Origin: Sphingobium yanoikuyae
GTDB taxonomy: Bacteria; Pseudomonadota; Alphaproteobacteria; Sphingomonadales; Sphingomonadaceae
Length of the DNA: 64,000 bases
Direction: 5' to 3'
NCBI RefSeq assembly: GCF_013001025.1
Contig: NZ_CP053021.1
Location: 2,694,001 to 2,758,000, forward strand
Shown here: in pieces, positions 1 to 8,472 of the stretch
Position numbering within the stretch: the first letter of the stretch is position 1
Layout: every line of letters begins with the position of its first letter
Notes under the pieces: generated by a model
What the model was told of the DNA's origin: nothing
Seen by the model: only the letters and a program-made list of their open reading frames with translations
Database searches by the model: none
Translations under genes and position numbers: made by a program

Positions 1-58
1 CGGGCGCAATTTCCGGGCCGGGCGACGCAGCATCGCCCGGCTTCAGGAGCATTGCCCC

Positions 59-391
59 ATGTTTCGTCCGATCCTTGCCACTTCGCTGATCCTGCTGGGC
101 GCGAGCGCCGGCACCGCCCAATTGCCCAGCATCATCGGCATGGGCGCCGACAATGCCGCGGGCGTGCTGGGTTATTGCGTCAAGAACCGGCTCGTTGATG
201 CGACCAGCGCCAACGCCGTGCTGGACAAACTGAACAAGAAACCGGGCGTGAAGGGCTCGGGCGCCTTCAAGTCCGGCGAGACCGGCATCATCCATGCCGG
301 CAAGAAGGACATTTCGCTCGATAGCCTGAAGGGCGATGCCAAGGGCAAGATGTGCTCCATGGTGCTCAAGCAATCGGCTTCCCTGCTATAG
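59..391 (+). CDS. DUF2501 (YjjA-like) small secreted protein
   Basis: A 110-residue protein with an N-terminal hydrophobic signal sequence (about residues 1-20, ending near GTAQ) and a short mature part containing NAAGVLGYCVKNRL and a second cysteine near the C-terminus (KMCSMV). This layout, with two conserved cysteines in a small periplasmic protein, is that of the DUF2501 family (E. coli YjjA). The family has no established function. An AGGAG ribosome binding site at 46-50 precedes the ATG at a good distance. It is followed 68 bases later by the amidase gene on the same strand, but nothing links the two functionally. Confidence 0.8.
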   Translation: MFRPILATSLILLGASAGTAQLPSIIGMGADNAAGVLGYCVKNRLVDATSANAVLDKLNKKPGVKGSGAFKSGETGIIHAGKKDISLDSLKGDAKGKMCSMVLKQSASLL

Positions 392-459
392 GCGCTTCCC
401 GGTAGCGCGGCGGCGCCATAGCCCCTATATCGCGCGGCGAACCCATCATGGAGTGATGA

Positions 460-1308
460 ATGACCCGCGTGACCGTCGCCGCCCTGCAGCTCGCCTTTTC
501 GGACGACATGGCCGACAATATCGCCATGGTCGCCGATCATGTGACCAAGGCCGCCGCTCGCGGCGCGAAGATCATCCTGCCGCCCGAACTGTTCGAGGGC
601 CATTATTTCTGCCGGCAAGAGGACGAAGCCCTGTTCGACCGCGCCCAGCCGACCGACCAGCACCCCGCCGTGCAGGAAATGCGCAAGCTGGCCAAGGATC
701 TGGGCGTCTATATCCCGACCAGCTATTTCGAGCGGGACGGCCATCATTATTACAACTCGCTCGCCATGATCGATGATGAGGGCGAGATCATGGGCGTCTA
801 TCGCAAGAGCCACATCCCCGACGGTCCGGGCTATGAGGAAAAATATTATTTCCGCCCCGGCAATACCGGCTTCAAGGTGTGGCCGACCAAATATGGCACC
901 GTGGGCGTCGGCATCTGCTGGGACCAATGGTATCCCGAAACCGCCCGCTGCATGGCGCTGATGGGCGCGGAAATGCTGTTCTACCCGACCGCGATCGGCT
1001 CCGAACCCTATGATGCGGAGCTGGACACCAGCCGCATGTGGCGCCGCGCGATGATCGGCCATGCGGTCAGCAACTGCATGCCGGTGATCGCCGCCAACCG
1101 CATCGGCGAGGAAGAGGGCCAGAAATTCTACGGCCACAGCTTCATCAGCGATGAGTGGGGCGATTTCCTCGCGGAGTCCGACGCCAGGGACAATGGCGCG
1201 CTGGTCGCCACGCTGGATCTTGCCAAGGCGAAGATCCACCGCGCCGGCATGGGCTTCTTCCGCGATCGCCGCCCCGAACTTTACGGCCGCATCGCGCAGG
1301 ATATCTGA
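460..1308 (+). CDS. aguB: N-carbamoylputrescine amidase
   Basis: Nitrilase-superfamily enzyme of 282 residues, the usual length for AguB, which hydrolyses N-carbamoylputrescine to putrescine, CO2 and ammonia in the arginine/agmatine route to polyamines. The catalytic triad is visible: Glu43 in LPPELFEG, Lys116 in YRKSHIPD and Cys153 in [10 protein letters not shown]. The [10 protein letters not shown] segment after the lysine and the QWYPE segment after the cysteine are typical of carbamoylputrescine amidases rather than of general nitrilases. It should be cytosolic. The usual partner, agmatine deiminase (aguA), is not in the window and may lie to the left. The protein is intact with no odd features. 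Confidence 0.92.
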   Translation: MTRVTVAALQLAFSDDMADNIAMVADHVTKAAARGAKIILPPELFEGHYFCRQEDEALFDRAQPTDQHPAVQEMRKLAKDLGVYIPTSYFERDGHHYYNSLAMIDDEGEIMGVYRKSHIPDGPGYEEKYYFRPGNTGFKVWPTKYGTVGVGICWDQWYPETARCMALMGAEMLFYPTAIGSEPYDAELDTSRMWRRAMIGHAVSNCMPVIAANRIGEEEGQKFYGHSFISDEWGDFLAESDARDNGALVATLDLAKAKIHRAGMGFFRDRRPELYGRIAQDI

Positions 1309-1339
1309 TGGCGCACGCTGCCCGAACGCGGATCGGCTG

Positions 1340-1666
1340 ATGCCCTCGATCCTGGTCTATATCGCCGCCGCCCTGGCCGAAATCGCCGGCTGCTTCGCCT
1401 TCTGGGCCTGGCTGCGGATGGACAAGTCGATGCTGTGGCTGATCCCCGGCACGGGGTCGCTGCTGCTCTTCGCCTGGCTTCTGACGCTGGTCGATGCGGC
1501 GGCCGCCGGGCGCGCCTATGCGGCCTATGGCGGCGTCTATATCAGTTCGGCGCTGCTCTGGCTCTGGCTGGTGGAAGGCGTGCGGCCGGACCGCTGGGAC
1601 ATGGCCGGCGTGGCGCTCAGCCTTGTCGGCGCGGGCATCATCCTGTTCGGCCCGCACCGCGCCTGA
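1340..1666 (+). CDS. YnfA family inner-membrane protein
   Basis: A 108-residue protein with four hydrophobic segments separated by short loops. Features include [14 protein letters not shown] near the start, AAYGGVYI in the middle and a C-terminal segment ending GIILFGPH. This is the UPF0060/YnfA family, a four-helix relative of small multidrug resistance proteins; the transported substrate is not established. The ATG at 1340 is chosen because it starts the first membrane segment directly. Open sequence upstream in the same frame belongs to the end of aguB. The gene follows aguB after about 30 bases and ends before a hairpin repeat that probably stops transcription. Confidence 0.88.
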   Translation: MPSILVYIAAALAEIAGCFAFWAWLRMDKSMLWLIPGTGSLLLFAWLLTLVDAAAAGRAYAAYGGVYISSALLWLWLVEGVRPDRWDMAGVALSLVGAGIILFGPHRA

Positions 1667-1694
1667 GCCATCCCATCCACGCTGCCCCCCCCCT

Positions 1695-1761
1695 CCGTTC
1701 GCTTCGAGCCTGTCGAGAATCGCTGACACCCATGTTTCTCGACTGCGCTCGAAACGAACGG
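1695..1761. repeat. Palindromic intergenic repeat, likely bidirectional terminator
   Basis: Two arms of about 25 bases, 1695-1719 and 1737-1761, are imperfect inverted copies of each other. The key pieces are CCGTTCG, TCGAG and TGTCGAGAA in one arm and TTCTCGA, CTCGA and CGAACGG in the other. They lie between convergent genes (ynfA and the uracil-DNA glycosylase). A single arm of the same family recurs at 57040-57067, which supports a dispersed REP-like repeat. Confidence 0.7.
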
Positions 1762-1780
1762 ATCTAAAGCCGGAGCGGAT

Positions 1781-2446
1781 TTAATTGGCGGACGTCAGCC
1801 CCGCCAGTTCCACCGCCCGCGCGAACACCGCCTCGAACATCTCCGCCGTCAGCCGGTTGGTATTCTGGTTGTAGCGCGAACAATGATAGCTATCGATAAG
1901 CATCCGCCCGTCGGGCATGCGATGCTCCGCGCCATGGGCAAAGCGCGCCTTGGGCAGCTTGCCGCCAAGCACCTTCACCGCCGACTGATGCGCAATCTCG
2001 CCCAGCGCCACGAAGGTCCGCGCGCGCGGCAGTTGCGCCACGCCATCGGCGAGGAAGGGGCGGCAGGCATGGATTTCGGTCGGCACCGGCTTGTTCTGCG
2101 GCGGCAGGCAGCGAACCGAATTGATGATGATCGCGTCACGCAGTTCCAGCCCGTCATCGACCCGCGCCTCATAATTGCCTTGCGCCAGGCCGAACTTCTT
2201 GAGCGTCGCAAAGAACAGTTCGCCCGCGACATCGCCGGTGAAGGGCCGACCCGTGCGGTTTGCCCCCTGCTTGCCCGGCGCCAGGCCGATGATGCCGATC
2301 CGCGCCATCGGGTCGCCAAAGGCGGGCACCGGCGCATTCCACCAGTCGGGATGTTCCGCCCGGCATTCCACGCGCAGCGCGACCAGGCGCGGGCAGAGCG
2401 GACAGTCACGGGGCGGTTCACTTGAAAGGGGACTTTGCAGGATCAT
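1781..2446 (-). CDS. Uracil-DNA glycosylase, type 5 (UDGb-like)
   Basis: A 221-residue DNA repair glycosylase that should excise uracil, and possibly other deaminated bases, from DNA. An N-terminal CPLCPRL with a further cysteine fits the iron-sulfur ligands of types 4 and 5. Motif A reads GLAPGKQGANRTGRPFTGD, without the catalytic polar residue of family 1, as in type 5. The C-terminal loop SYHCSRYNQNT corresponds to the HPS..N motif. The start at 2446 puts the Cys motif about 20 residues in; the much longer open frame upstream has low-complexity Arg/Ala composition and overlaps folK. The gene starts head to head with folK, with only 23 bases between the start codons. Confidence 0.85.
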   Translation of the reverse strand: MILQSPLSSEPPRDCPLCPRLVALRVECRAEHPDWWNAPVPAFGDPMARIGIIGLAPGKQGANRTGRPFTGDVAGELFFATLKKFGLAQGNYEARVDDGLELRDAIIINSVRCLPPQNKPVPTEIHACRPFLADGVAQLPRARTFVALGEIAHQSAVKVLGGKLPKARFAHGAEHRMPDGRMLIDSYHCSRYNQNTNRLTAEMFEAVFARAVELAGLTSAN

Positions 2447-2469
2447 GGCGCTCAGATAGGCGCTGCACC

Positions 2470-2979
2470 ATGCCGGACACAAGCCGCCACCTTTATGCGC
2501 TTTCGATCGGATCGAATCGGCCGCTCTCGGCCCGGCTGACGCCGCCGCGCCTGCTGGCCGAAGCCGTGCGCCGGATCGGCGCGCTCGGCGATGTGGTCGC
2601 CCTGTCCCCGACGATCGAGACGCCGCCGCTCGGCCCCTCGCGTCGCCGCTTCGCCAATGCCGCGCTGCTGGTCGACAGCGCCCTACCCCCGCCCGCCATG
2701 CTGGCCGCACTGCAAGGCATCGAGACCGGGCTTGGCCGCCGCCGCTTCCAGCGCTGGGGCGCGCGCCGGCTCGACATCGACATCATCCTCTGGTCGGGCG
2801 GACGCTGGTGCAGCCGGGACCTCATCATCCCCCACCCCGCCTTTGCCCAACGCGACTTCGTCCTGCGCCCGCTCAGCGCCATCGCGCCAGACTGGAAATG
2901 CCCGCCTTCCGGGCAGAGTGTGCGGCATCTCCATGCACTTTTGCGAAAAGCATCCTATCATCGCGCCACAAGAGGTTGA
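2470..2979 (+). CDS. folK: 2-amino-4-hydroxy-6-hydroxymethyldihydropteridine pyrophosphokinase
   Basis: HPPK transfers pyrophosphate from ATP to 6-hydroxymethyl-7,8-dihydropterin in folate synthesis. The 169-residue protein shows the family motifs in order: ALSIGSNRP at the N-terminus, then RRFQRWGARRLDIDIILW, which contains the Mg-binding Asp pair, and PHPAFAQRDFVLRPLSAIAP near the C-terminus. The ATG at 2470 is preferred because the SIGSN motif then sits about 10 residues in, as in the family. The C-terminus ends shortly before the tRNA-Lys gene. A housekeeping gene of the core chromosome. Confidence 0.88.
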   Translation: MPDTSRHLYALSIGSNRPLSARLTPPRLLAEAVRRIGALGDVVALSPTIETPPLGPSRRRFANAALLVDSALPPPAMLAALQGIETGLGRRRFQRWGARRLDIDIILWSGGRWCSRDLIIPHPAFAQRDFVLRPLSAIAPDWKCPPSGQSVRHLHALLRKASYHRATRG

Positions 2980-3020
2980 CCAGCCGCCCGCACGCCACTA
3001 GTGCGAGCGGTCTCGACAGG

Positions 3021-3096
3021 GGGTCCATAGCTCAGTCGGTAGAGCAACTGACTTTTAATCAGTAGGTCGCTGGTTCGAACCCAGCTGGACTCACCA
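3021..3096 (+). tRNA. tRNA-Lys (anticodon TTT)
   Basis: A 76-base cloverleaf. The acceptor arm GGGTCCA pairs with TGGACTC (one G-T pair), the anticodon loop is CTTTTAA with anticodon TTT, the T-loop region is GGTTCGAAC, the discriminator is A, and CCA is encoded at 3094-3096. Its last 45 bases are repeated exactly at 48225-48269, marking it as the insertion site of the island to its right. It remains intact because the island carries the replacement 3' half. Confidence 0.97.
3052..3096 (+). repeat. Left attachment-site repeat (attL) in tRNA-Lys 3' half
   Basis: The 45 bases from the anticodon loop to the CCA end match 48225-48269 without a mismatch. The match stops exactly at 3052 and 3096 (A versus T before it, T versus C after it). 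A direct repeat of a tRNA 3' half at both ends of a segment is the standard footprint of tyrosine-recombinase integration. Confidence 0.93.
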
Positions 3097-3114
3097 TTTT
3101 TTCACAGTCGTATC

Positions 3115-3134
3115 AGTGAGTTACCGAACTCACT
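3115..3134. terminator. Hairpin between tRNA-Lys and the integrase remnant
   Basis: AGTGAGTT and AACTCACT form an 8-bp perfect stem with a four-base loop just beyond the tRNA CCA end, following a T6 run at 3097-3102. It overlaps the stop of the integrase remnant. It could end transcripts from either side, but it has no T-run after it on the plus strand. Confidence 0.4.
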
Positions 3135-3327
3135 CCACGAGGTAGAGCCGCGGAGGCCCTGCCCTGTGTCCATTTTTGGGTCCACCCGCCTCAATCTTCT
3201 CAGACACTTGGCTCGGCGCTTTTGTGTCCTTGAAAATCAGCTGGTCGGCGTAGGGCTGCAAATGCTTCACCGACATATGCGCATAACGGCGCACCATCAC
3301 CTCAGATTTCCAGCCGCCCAGGCTCAT
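3130..3327 (-). pseudogene. Tyrosine recombinase (integrase) C-terminal remnant
   Basis: Only about 65 residues remain. They carry LGGWKSEVMVRRYAHMS, the conserved end of a tyrosine recombinase: LGGWKS matches the segment following the second catalytic Arg, and RYAH holds the catalytic Tyr. A C-terminal tail of about 35 residues follows. The catalytic Arg-Lys-His-Arg part is absent, and upstream in this frame a stop occurs three codons before the first Met, so the frame is not continuous. It points toward the tRNA, as island integrases do. The remainder was probably lost when the LacI-regulator region was joined here. It cannot be an active enzyme. Confidence 0.85.
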
Positions 3328-3354
3328 GAAACTCTCCTATATGAAAACGTTGCT

Positions 3355-3366
3355 GGGAACGTTCCC
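3355..3366. promoter_or_regulatory. LacI-type operator candidate (GGGAACGTTCCC)
   Basis: A perfect 12-bp palindrome with a central CG lies about 100 bases before the LacI-family gene. A second partial AACGTT occurs at 3346-3351. LacI-family sites are typically even palindromes centred on CG, so autoregulation is plausible. It is a prediction only. Confidence 0.5.
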
Positions 3367-3466
3367 GTTATCGTTTCGAATCGGCTCTGGTGTCAAGGTG
3401 GATTTTGCGGCAAAGTGCAAAGCGGGCTGCCGGAACGGTGAAGAGAGCAAGCGATATCAAGGCGGA

Positions 3467-4501
3467 ATGGCAGGAATGAGCAGGGATTTGGAAGGGCGCG
3501 GTGGCCGGGTCACGCTGCACGATGTTGCCGCGGCGGCGGGCGTGTCGAAATCGACGGTGTCACGCATTCTCGATGAACGGCTGCCCCAGTCTGACAACGA
3601 CACCGCGCGCCGGGTGCGGCAGGTGGCGGCCGATCTTGGCTATATCCGTGATATTTCCGCCTCGAGCCTCCGGCGGGGCAAGACGATGGCGATCGGCGTG
3701 ATCGTCCCGCGTCTGACCGATACGGTCATGGCGATGCTGTACGAAGCGATCGCCAAGGCCTGCGCAAAGAGCGGGCGGATCGCGCTCGTCGCGACGACCG
3801 ACGACAATATCGATGCCGATGAGCGGGCAGCTGAGACCCTGATCCAGCGTGGGGTCGATGGCCTGATCCTGGCCACGGCGCGCACCGGTGACGATCTGCC
3901 CGACAAGCTCGAAAAGCGGGGTGTGCCGCATGTCCTGGCGTTGCGCACGGATGGCCACAGCCCGTCAGCGATCGGCGATGATCGACTTGGGGGCTATCTC
4001 GCGACCCGGCATCTCATCGATCTTGGACATCAGCGGATCGCCATCATCGCCGGTCCCTCCTTTGCTTCAAGCAGCCGGGAGCGATTGGCTGGCTACAAAC
4101 AGGCGTTGGAAGAAGCATCGATCGCCCTCGATCCATCGCTCATCATGGAATCCAGCTTCAGCATCGAGGCTGGGGCAGAAGCGGCTGAAGCAATCATGGC
4201 TCTGGATCAGCGCCCCACCGCCATATTTGCAGTGAACGACAATACCGCCATCGGCGCACTCTCGAAGCTCACCAATATGGGGATCACGGTGCCCGGCGAC
4301 ATCTCGCTCGTTGGCTACAATGATATCCCGATCGTCAGCCATCTGCCGACGCCGCTCACGACGATGCGGGTCCCGTTTGATCAGATCGCGGCAGCGGCGC
4401 TTGAGCTACTGGATACGCCACCAGCGGCAGGCAATTCGGCCACAATGCTCGTGGCGCCAACGCTGATTCCGCGCCGGTCGTCCGGACGGCTCGCAGAATA
4501 G
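3467..4501 (+). CDS. LacI family transcriptional regulator
   Basis: A 344-residue sugar-responsive repressor. The N-terminal helix-turn-helix is clear (VTLHDVAAAAGVSKSTVSR, about residues 14-32), followed by the hinge region and a periplasmic-binding-protein-like effector domain with IGVIVPRLTD, GVDGLILAT, RIAIIAGP and the closing VGYNDIPIVSHLPTPLTT. The ATG at 3467 follows AAGGCGG. A longer open frame from 3326 is rejected because its extra residues lie over the palindromic operator and show no family resemblance. The neighbour at 4674 is broken and the nearest intact target is the convergent GH97 gene group, so its regulon is uncertain. Confidence 0.9.
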   Translation: MAGMSRDLEGRGGRVTLHDVAAAAGVSKSTVSRILDERLPQSDNDTARRVRQVAADLGYIRDISASSLRRGKTMAIGVIVPRLTDTVMAMLYEAIAKACAKSGRIALVATTDDNIDADERAAETLIQRGVDGLILATARTGDDLPDKLEKRGVPHVLALRTDGHSPSAIGDDRLGGYLATRHLIDLGHQRIAIIAGPSFASSSRERLAGYKQALEEASIALDPSLIMESSFSIEAGAEAAEAIMALDQRPTAIFAVNDNTAIGALSKLTNMGITVPGDISLVGYNDIPIVSHLPTPLTTMRVPFDQIAAAALELLDTPPAAGNSATMLVAPTLIPRRSSGRLAE

Positions 4502-4673
4502 CTGCCCGTCTGGGAGGGGGAATCTAGATTTGTGGCCTGAACAGCAACAATGGGTCGTACCCTATATGACGCGCGGCAGAATCTCGTGAACAAGCATAAT
4601 TGCCCAGACGAAATATACCTTTACTCATGAAGATCATTGGCCTCTACTCAGTGAAGAGTTGGAGGGGGTGGAA

Positions 4674-4886
4674 ATGCACCAAGCACGGCGTCTGCTTCTT
4701 GGCGCTGGGCTTGCGGCCGCAGCTGCGCCGTAACTGGCCAGCACCGGTCGCCCCAATCAACAGTTTCCAACATTACGGCCGGACAAGGCGCCCCCTCCTG
4801 CCAGCTTTGCCAGCGAATGGGCGTCTCTGACGGCCATTGTCTCTCGACCTCCGCCCTGCCCCACGACCGCTTGGGCATTGCGATAG
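4674..4886 (+). pseudogene. Broken secreted-protein gene with intact start and signal peptide
   Basis: A strong GGAGGGGGTGG ribosome binding site at 4660-4670 precedes ATG 4674. The first 19 codons encode a convincing export signal (QARRLLLGAGLAAAAAP), then TAA at 4731. The same frame goes on with plausible mature sequence (LASTGRPNQQFPTLRPDK, then FASEWASLTAIVS) up to TAG at 4884. This looks like the 5' end of an exported enzyme, inactivated by a nonsense change and cut off. The family cannot be named from so little. Bases 4502-4673 and 4887-4945 show nothing else. Confidence 0.55.
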
Positions 4887-4945
4887 CGCTGTTGCTCCCC
4901 ATTTCACGGCAGTTCCCGCTGCCCTGCGCAAGCTCATTCACGCAA

Positions 4946-6907
4946 TCATGGATCCAATATCAATACCGCTCCACCAGAAGCCGCGAGGCTGATGGATATG
5001 CTACCGTCAGCAGGGCGGCTCGTTTGCACGATATCCCTCGGCCGCTCACCATCCTGCCACATCGTCATTCTGAATGAGGATCCAAGCTTGCCGATCGGCA
5101 GTTCGACATGACGCGCCTGGCTGTTGTTGAGTATGCCGACATACCAGCGCCTGCCCTTTCGCCGGGCGATAGCGACATAATCCCCCACATCCCCCGCAAG
5201 GAAGCGGGTCTCGTCCCAGCTGGTGGGTAGCATACGGATGACATCAAGTCCTGCAGGGCTGGCAGCATAGCTGTCGGGACTGTCGGACACACAGGCGAAA
5301 GGACTTTCATAGACCACATAAAGTGCAAGCCCATGAGCACGGGTCGTCTGGACGAAGGGCAGATCGTTACGGATTGCGAAGTCGGCCGGCGCGACATTGT
5401 TGAAGCCCCCCGGCGTATAGTCCATCGGGCCCAGCAAGCCGCGCGTATAGGCGAGCATCACATTGTGATCGGCGGTGATCCGCCGGCTCCATTTATTATA
5501 TTCCGCGCCCATCACCCCTTCCTGGGTCAGGAAATTGGGATAGGTGCGCGTCAGCCCGCGCGGCACATAGGCACCGTGCAGATTGACCATCAGCTTGTGG
5601 CGCGCCGCAACTTCCAGCAGGCGATGATACCAGGCGACCATCGCCTGATCGTCGCGGTCCATGAAGTCGACCTTGATGCCGGCAATGCCCATACGCGCAT
5701 ATTGGGCGAGCGCCGCTTCCATATCCGCGTCCAGCGCCCGCCAGTTGAACCAGAGCCAGAGGCGCACCCCCTTCCGGCCAGCATAATCGATGAGGCCGGG
5801 CAAATCGATGTCCGGTGTCCAGTGCATAACATCAGCACCGGGGCGCACGTCGCCGCCACCACCCGCGCCCTGATACCAGCCCTCGTCGATCAGGCTGTAT
5901 GGGAGGCCATTGGCAGCGGCGAAATCAATATAGGCCTTGGCCGTGGCGGTGTTGGTGCCGGCTTTGTCGACCCCCTTCAGGCTGGGGCCGTTCCACCAGT
6001 CCCAGGCCGACAGGCCCGGCCTGATCCAGTCGGTCTGCGCCACTCGCGACGGTTCGGCGAGGCTGGTGACCAGCGTAGAGGCGGCCAGGTCCCCCGCCCG
6101 GTCCGCCAGCATGACGAGCCGCCAGGGACTGGCGAGCGGCGCCCCCACCTTGCCACGGACCGCGACCCTCGGATCGTCGAGCGCCGGTGACAGGCGCGCC
6201 GCAAAGCCCGGGCCGCCATCGCCGCGCCCGGTCAGATAAAGGCCGGCATAGTCGCTCAGCCCAGCTTCAGTGATGGCCAGTGCCTTGCCGCCACTTTCGC
6301 ACAGCATCGGGAGGTCGAACAGATTGTGCGGTCTTACTTTGGCGGGTTCGACCGGCTCATATTCGCCCTCATGGCTCTTGCCGAACGATCCGATGTTGAA
6401 ACCCCAGCAACGGCTGTCGGCCGCGACGCGAAATTCGGTCCGCTCCTCACGGATGACCGACACGGCAATCTGCGGCTGAACCGGCAGGATGGTGCGAAAG
6501 GCCACACCATCATCATAGGCACGCAGTTCCACCGTCAGCGCGCGGTTCGCGCCATCCTTTTGTGTCAGCTCCACGCGCAGCGCGCGATAGCGATCGGCGG
6601 CGGAAGCCGCCTTGCCCGCGACGATGGGATAGCGATCCTCCCCGGACGACGCCTGACTGGCCGTCAGCGCCAGATTGGTCGCCAAGGGGCCGTCGTCCAA
6701 TGTCAGCCCCAGCGGCGAGGGGTCGACCAGGCGGTGCCCATCCCGATCCACCGACCAGAGCGGCTGCCCCTGCGCATCCAGAGTGAGGCTGATCCGGTTA
6801 TGCCCGTCGGGCGACGCAACGACCCGCGACTGGGCGGCGGCCGGCAGTGCATAGCCCAGTGTGAACAAGGGTAGTGCCAGCAAAGGCAACGCCCGACGTC
6901 CCCGCAT
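4946..6907 (-). CDS. GH97 glycoside hydrolase, probable retaining alpha-galactosidase
   Basis: A 653-residue secreted enzyme: signal peptide (residues 1-25, ending ALPAAAQ), N-terminal beta-sandwich with the GH97 marker WGFNIGSFGKSHEGEY, TIM barrel (SAWDWWNG, SLIDEGWY, LWLWFNW) and a short C-terminal beta domain. In GIKVDFMDRDD, Asp414 is where the retaining GH97 alpha-galactosidases have their nucleophile, and Glu463 in TQEGVMGAEY fits the acid/base. The inverting alpha-glucosidases (SusB) lack this Asp. The ATG at 6907 shares its A with the stop of the isomerase gene (TGATG), so translation is probably coupled. It is the last gene of a five-gene minus-strand group. Activity on galactose side chains is inferred. 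Confidence 0.85.
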   Translation of the reverse strand: MRGRRALPLLALPLFTLGYALPAAAQSRVVASPDGHNRISLTLDAQGQPLWSVDRDGHRLVDPSPLGLTLDDGPLATNLALTASQASSGEDRYPIVAGKAASAADRYRALRVELTQKDGANRALTVELRAYDDGVAFRTILPVQPQIAVSVIREERTEFRVAADSRCWGFNIGSFGKSHEGEYEPVEPAKVRPHNLFDLPMLCESGGKALAITEAGLSDYAGLYLTGRGDGGPGFAARLSPALDDPRVAVRGKVGAPLASPWRLVMLADRAGDLAASTLVTSLAEPSRVAQTDWIRPGLSAWDWWNGPSLKGVDKAGTNTATAKAYIDFAAANGLPYSLIDEGWYQGAGGGGDVRPGADVMHWTPDIDLPGLIDYAGRKGVRLWLWFNWRALDADMEAALAQYARMGIAGIKVDFMDRDDQAMVAWYHRLLEVAARHKLMVNLHGAYVPRGLTRTYPNFLTQEGVMGAEYNKWSRRITADHNVMLAYTRGLLGPMDYTPGGFNNVAPADFAIRNDLPFVQTTRAHGLALYVVYESPFACVSDSPDSYAASPAGLDVIRMLPTSWDETRFLAGDVGDYVAIARRKGRRWYVGILNNSQARHVELPIGKLGSSFRMTMWQDGERPRDIVQTSRPADGSISISLAASGGAVLILDP

Positions 6908-7722
6908 CACAACGCCCCTTCTACGGCAGCCAGGACCATAGCATCGGCGGACAGGCACAGGGATGCCGGGCTGTCGAGATAGAGGCATTCGCCCACGCCC
7001 GCGCTGTCGCCGTCGGCCGTGGCGAAGCCGGCCAGCGGGATGATCCAGACCGGCTGCTGCCCCAGTCGTGCGCGCAGCCCGTCGGCATCGGTCGCCCGCA
7101 GCACGGTGAAGATCGGGCAGCGAGCCAGTATGCGCTCGACCGCCCCCCCCTGTGACGCCCGCACCGCCTGGGCCATGTCATAGGGCAAGGCGCGCGACAC
7201 CGCTGTGCCATCCGCCAGATGCAGTTCGCGCGGGCGACCATAATCATAGAGGCGATAGGTCACGTCGACATTCTGCTGAATTTCGACCAGCATGATCCCC
7301 GCTCCCACCGCATGGACGGTGCCGGCGGGAATGAAGAAGAAGTCGCCCGGTGCGACCGGATGCCATATCATTTCCCGTTCGATCGATCCATCCAGCGCGG
7401 CGTCACGCAATTGCTGCGGATCGAGTGGCCGCCGCACGCCGATGCCAAGCGTCGCGCCGGGCTGTGCATCGATGATGTACCAGCATTCACTCTTGCCGCC
7501 GGCCAGTCCCCGCGCCCGCGCCTGCACATCATCGGGATGAACCTGGACCGACAGGCGCTCGCTGGTGAAGAGATATTTGACCAGCAACGGCAGATGCGCG
7601 CCATCGGGCGGCGTGAACCAGAGTTCACCGATCGGGTCTTTCAGGTTCGCTGGCACCGCCGCCCAGTCCGGCAGGTCATGGCGCCCCCAAGGCTTTTCGA
7701 CAAAATTCGCGACGAGCTTCAT
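6907..7722 (-). CDS. manA: Mannose-6-phosphate isomerase, class I
   Basis: A 271-residue cytosolic cupin enzyme that interconverts mannose-6-P and fructose-6-P. The zinc ligands are visible: Gln60 and His62 in SVQVHPDD, Glu79 in KSECWYI and His137 in IPAGTVHAVG. It is of the short class I form (about 270-320 residues). It lies between a GH97 and an SGNH hydrolase in a packed minus-strand group, 15 bases after the SGNH gene and overlapping the GH97 start by one base. With the ROK kinase at 17605-18513 it would take free mannose into glycolysis, a main reason to think the locus acts on a mannan. Confidence 0.87.
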   Translation of the reverse strand: MKLVANFVEKPWGRHDLPDWAAVPANLKDPIGELWFTPPDGAHLPLLVKYLFTSERLSVQVHPDDVQARARGLAGGKSECWYIIDAQPGATLGIGVRRPLDPQQLRDAALDGSIEREMIWHPVAPGDFFFIPAGTVHAVGAGIMLVEIQQNVDVTYRLYDYGRPRELHLADGTAVSRALPYDMAQAVRASQGGAVERILARCPIFTVLRATDADGLRARLGQQPVWIIPLAGFATADGDSAGVGECLYLDSPASLCLSADAMVLAAVEGAL

Positions 7723-7737
7723 GCAATCATCCTTGTT

Positions 7738-8472
7738 TCAAAGCTGCTGGGCGGCAAGGACCGGAGCGATCAGACGCTCCATCAACTCATAGCCCGCCTC
7801 GGTGGGGTGGACGCCGTCTTTCGCCAGCCCCGGCTTCATGCCGCCGGAGCCGTCATCCAGGACGGCATGATAGTCGATCCAGGTCGCACCGCCCTGCTCC
7901 GCATGACTTTTGAGCCAGCGATTGAGCGAGGCGATTGGCGTGCGCGTGTCCAGGCCTGGCCGCCAGGGAAAGCTGGCCGCTGGCGGAATCGCGCTCAGCA
8001 GCACCTGCACATCGTGCGCGCGGGCAAGCGTTGTCATGGCGGCCAGATTGTCCCGGCTCATCGCTTGGGTCATGGGCCCGCTATTGCCAGCAATGTCGTT
8101 GGTCCCGGCCATGATATGCACCGCGCGCGGCTTCAGCGCGATGACATCCGCCATCATCCGCAACAGCATCTGCGGCGTGGTCTGCCCGCTAATGCCGCGA
8201 TTGACCCGGCCGGGCGTGAAGAAGGCCGGTCGCTTGTCCTTCCACCCTTGAGTGATGCTGTCGCCGATGAAGACGATACCGGTTTGCGTACCGCTGTCGA
8301 TCAGCACGCGATTGTCGGCGGCGTAGCGATCCAGCCAGGCGAAATCGCTGTGCAGCCGCCTTTCTGCGTCATTTTCCACCCGACAATCCTGCGCCATGGC
8401 CGGCATCGCCGTCCCCAGCGGCAGCGCCGCCGCCATGCCCATGATTGCGCGCCGCGTGATTTCACCCGTCAT
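7738..8472 (-). CDS. SGNH/GDSL hydrolase, likely carbohydrate esterase
   Basis: A 244-residue exported protein. The N-terminus has TRRAIMGMAAALPLG, a twin-arginine-like signal, ending near AMAQ. Block I is FIGDSITQG with nucleophile Ser72, block III holds AGTND, and block V is DGVHPTEAGY with the catalytic Asp and His. The length suits a single-domain acetyl esterase, such as those removing acetyl groups from hemicellulose oligosaccharides. The exact substrate is inferred from its neighbours. Its ATG overlaps the carboxylesterase stop (ATGA). A longer frame upstream is discarded because it lies entirely inside the esterase gene. Confidence 0.8.
   Translation of the reverse strand: MTGEITRRAIMGMAAALPLGTAMPAMAQDCRVENDAERRLHSDFAWLDRYAADNRVLIDSGTQTGIVFIGDSITQGWKDKRPAFFTPGRVNRGISGQTTPQMLLRMMADVIALKPRAVHIMAGTNDIAGNSGPMTQAMSRDNLAAMTTLARAHDVQVLLSAIPPAASFPWRPGLDTRTPIASLNRWLKSHAEQGGATWIDYHAVLDDGSGGMKPGLAKDGVHPTEAGYELMERLIAPVLAAQQL

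Noticed and set aside
3326..3466. Longer N-terminus for the LacI regulator
   Set aside because: The extra 47 residues lie over the palindromic operator and integrase break and do not resemble LacI proteins; ATG 3467 puts the helix-turn-helix in the normal place.
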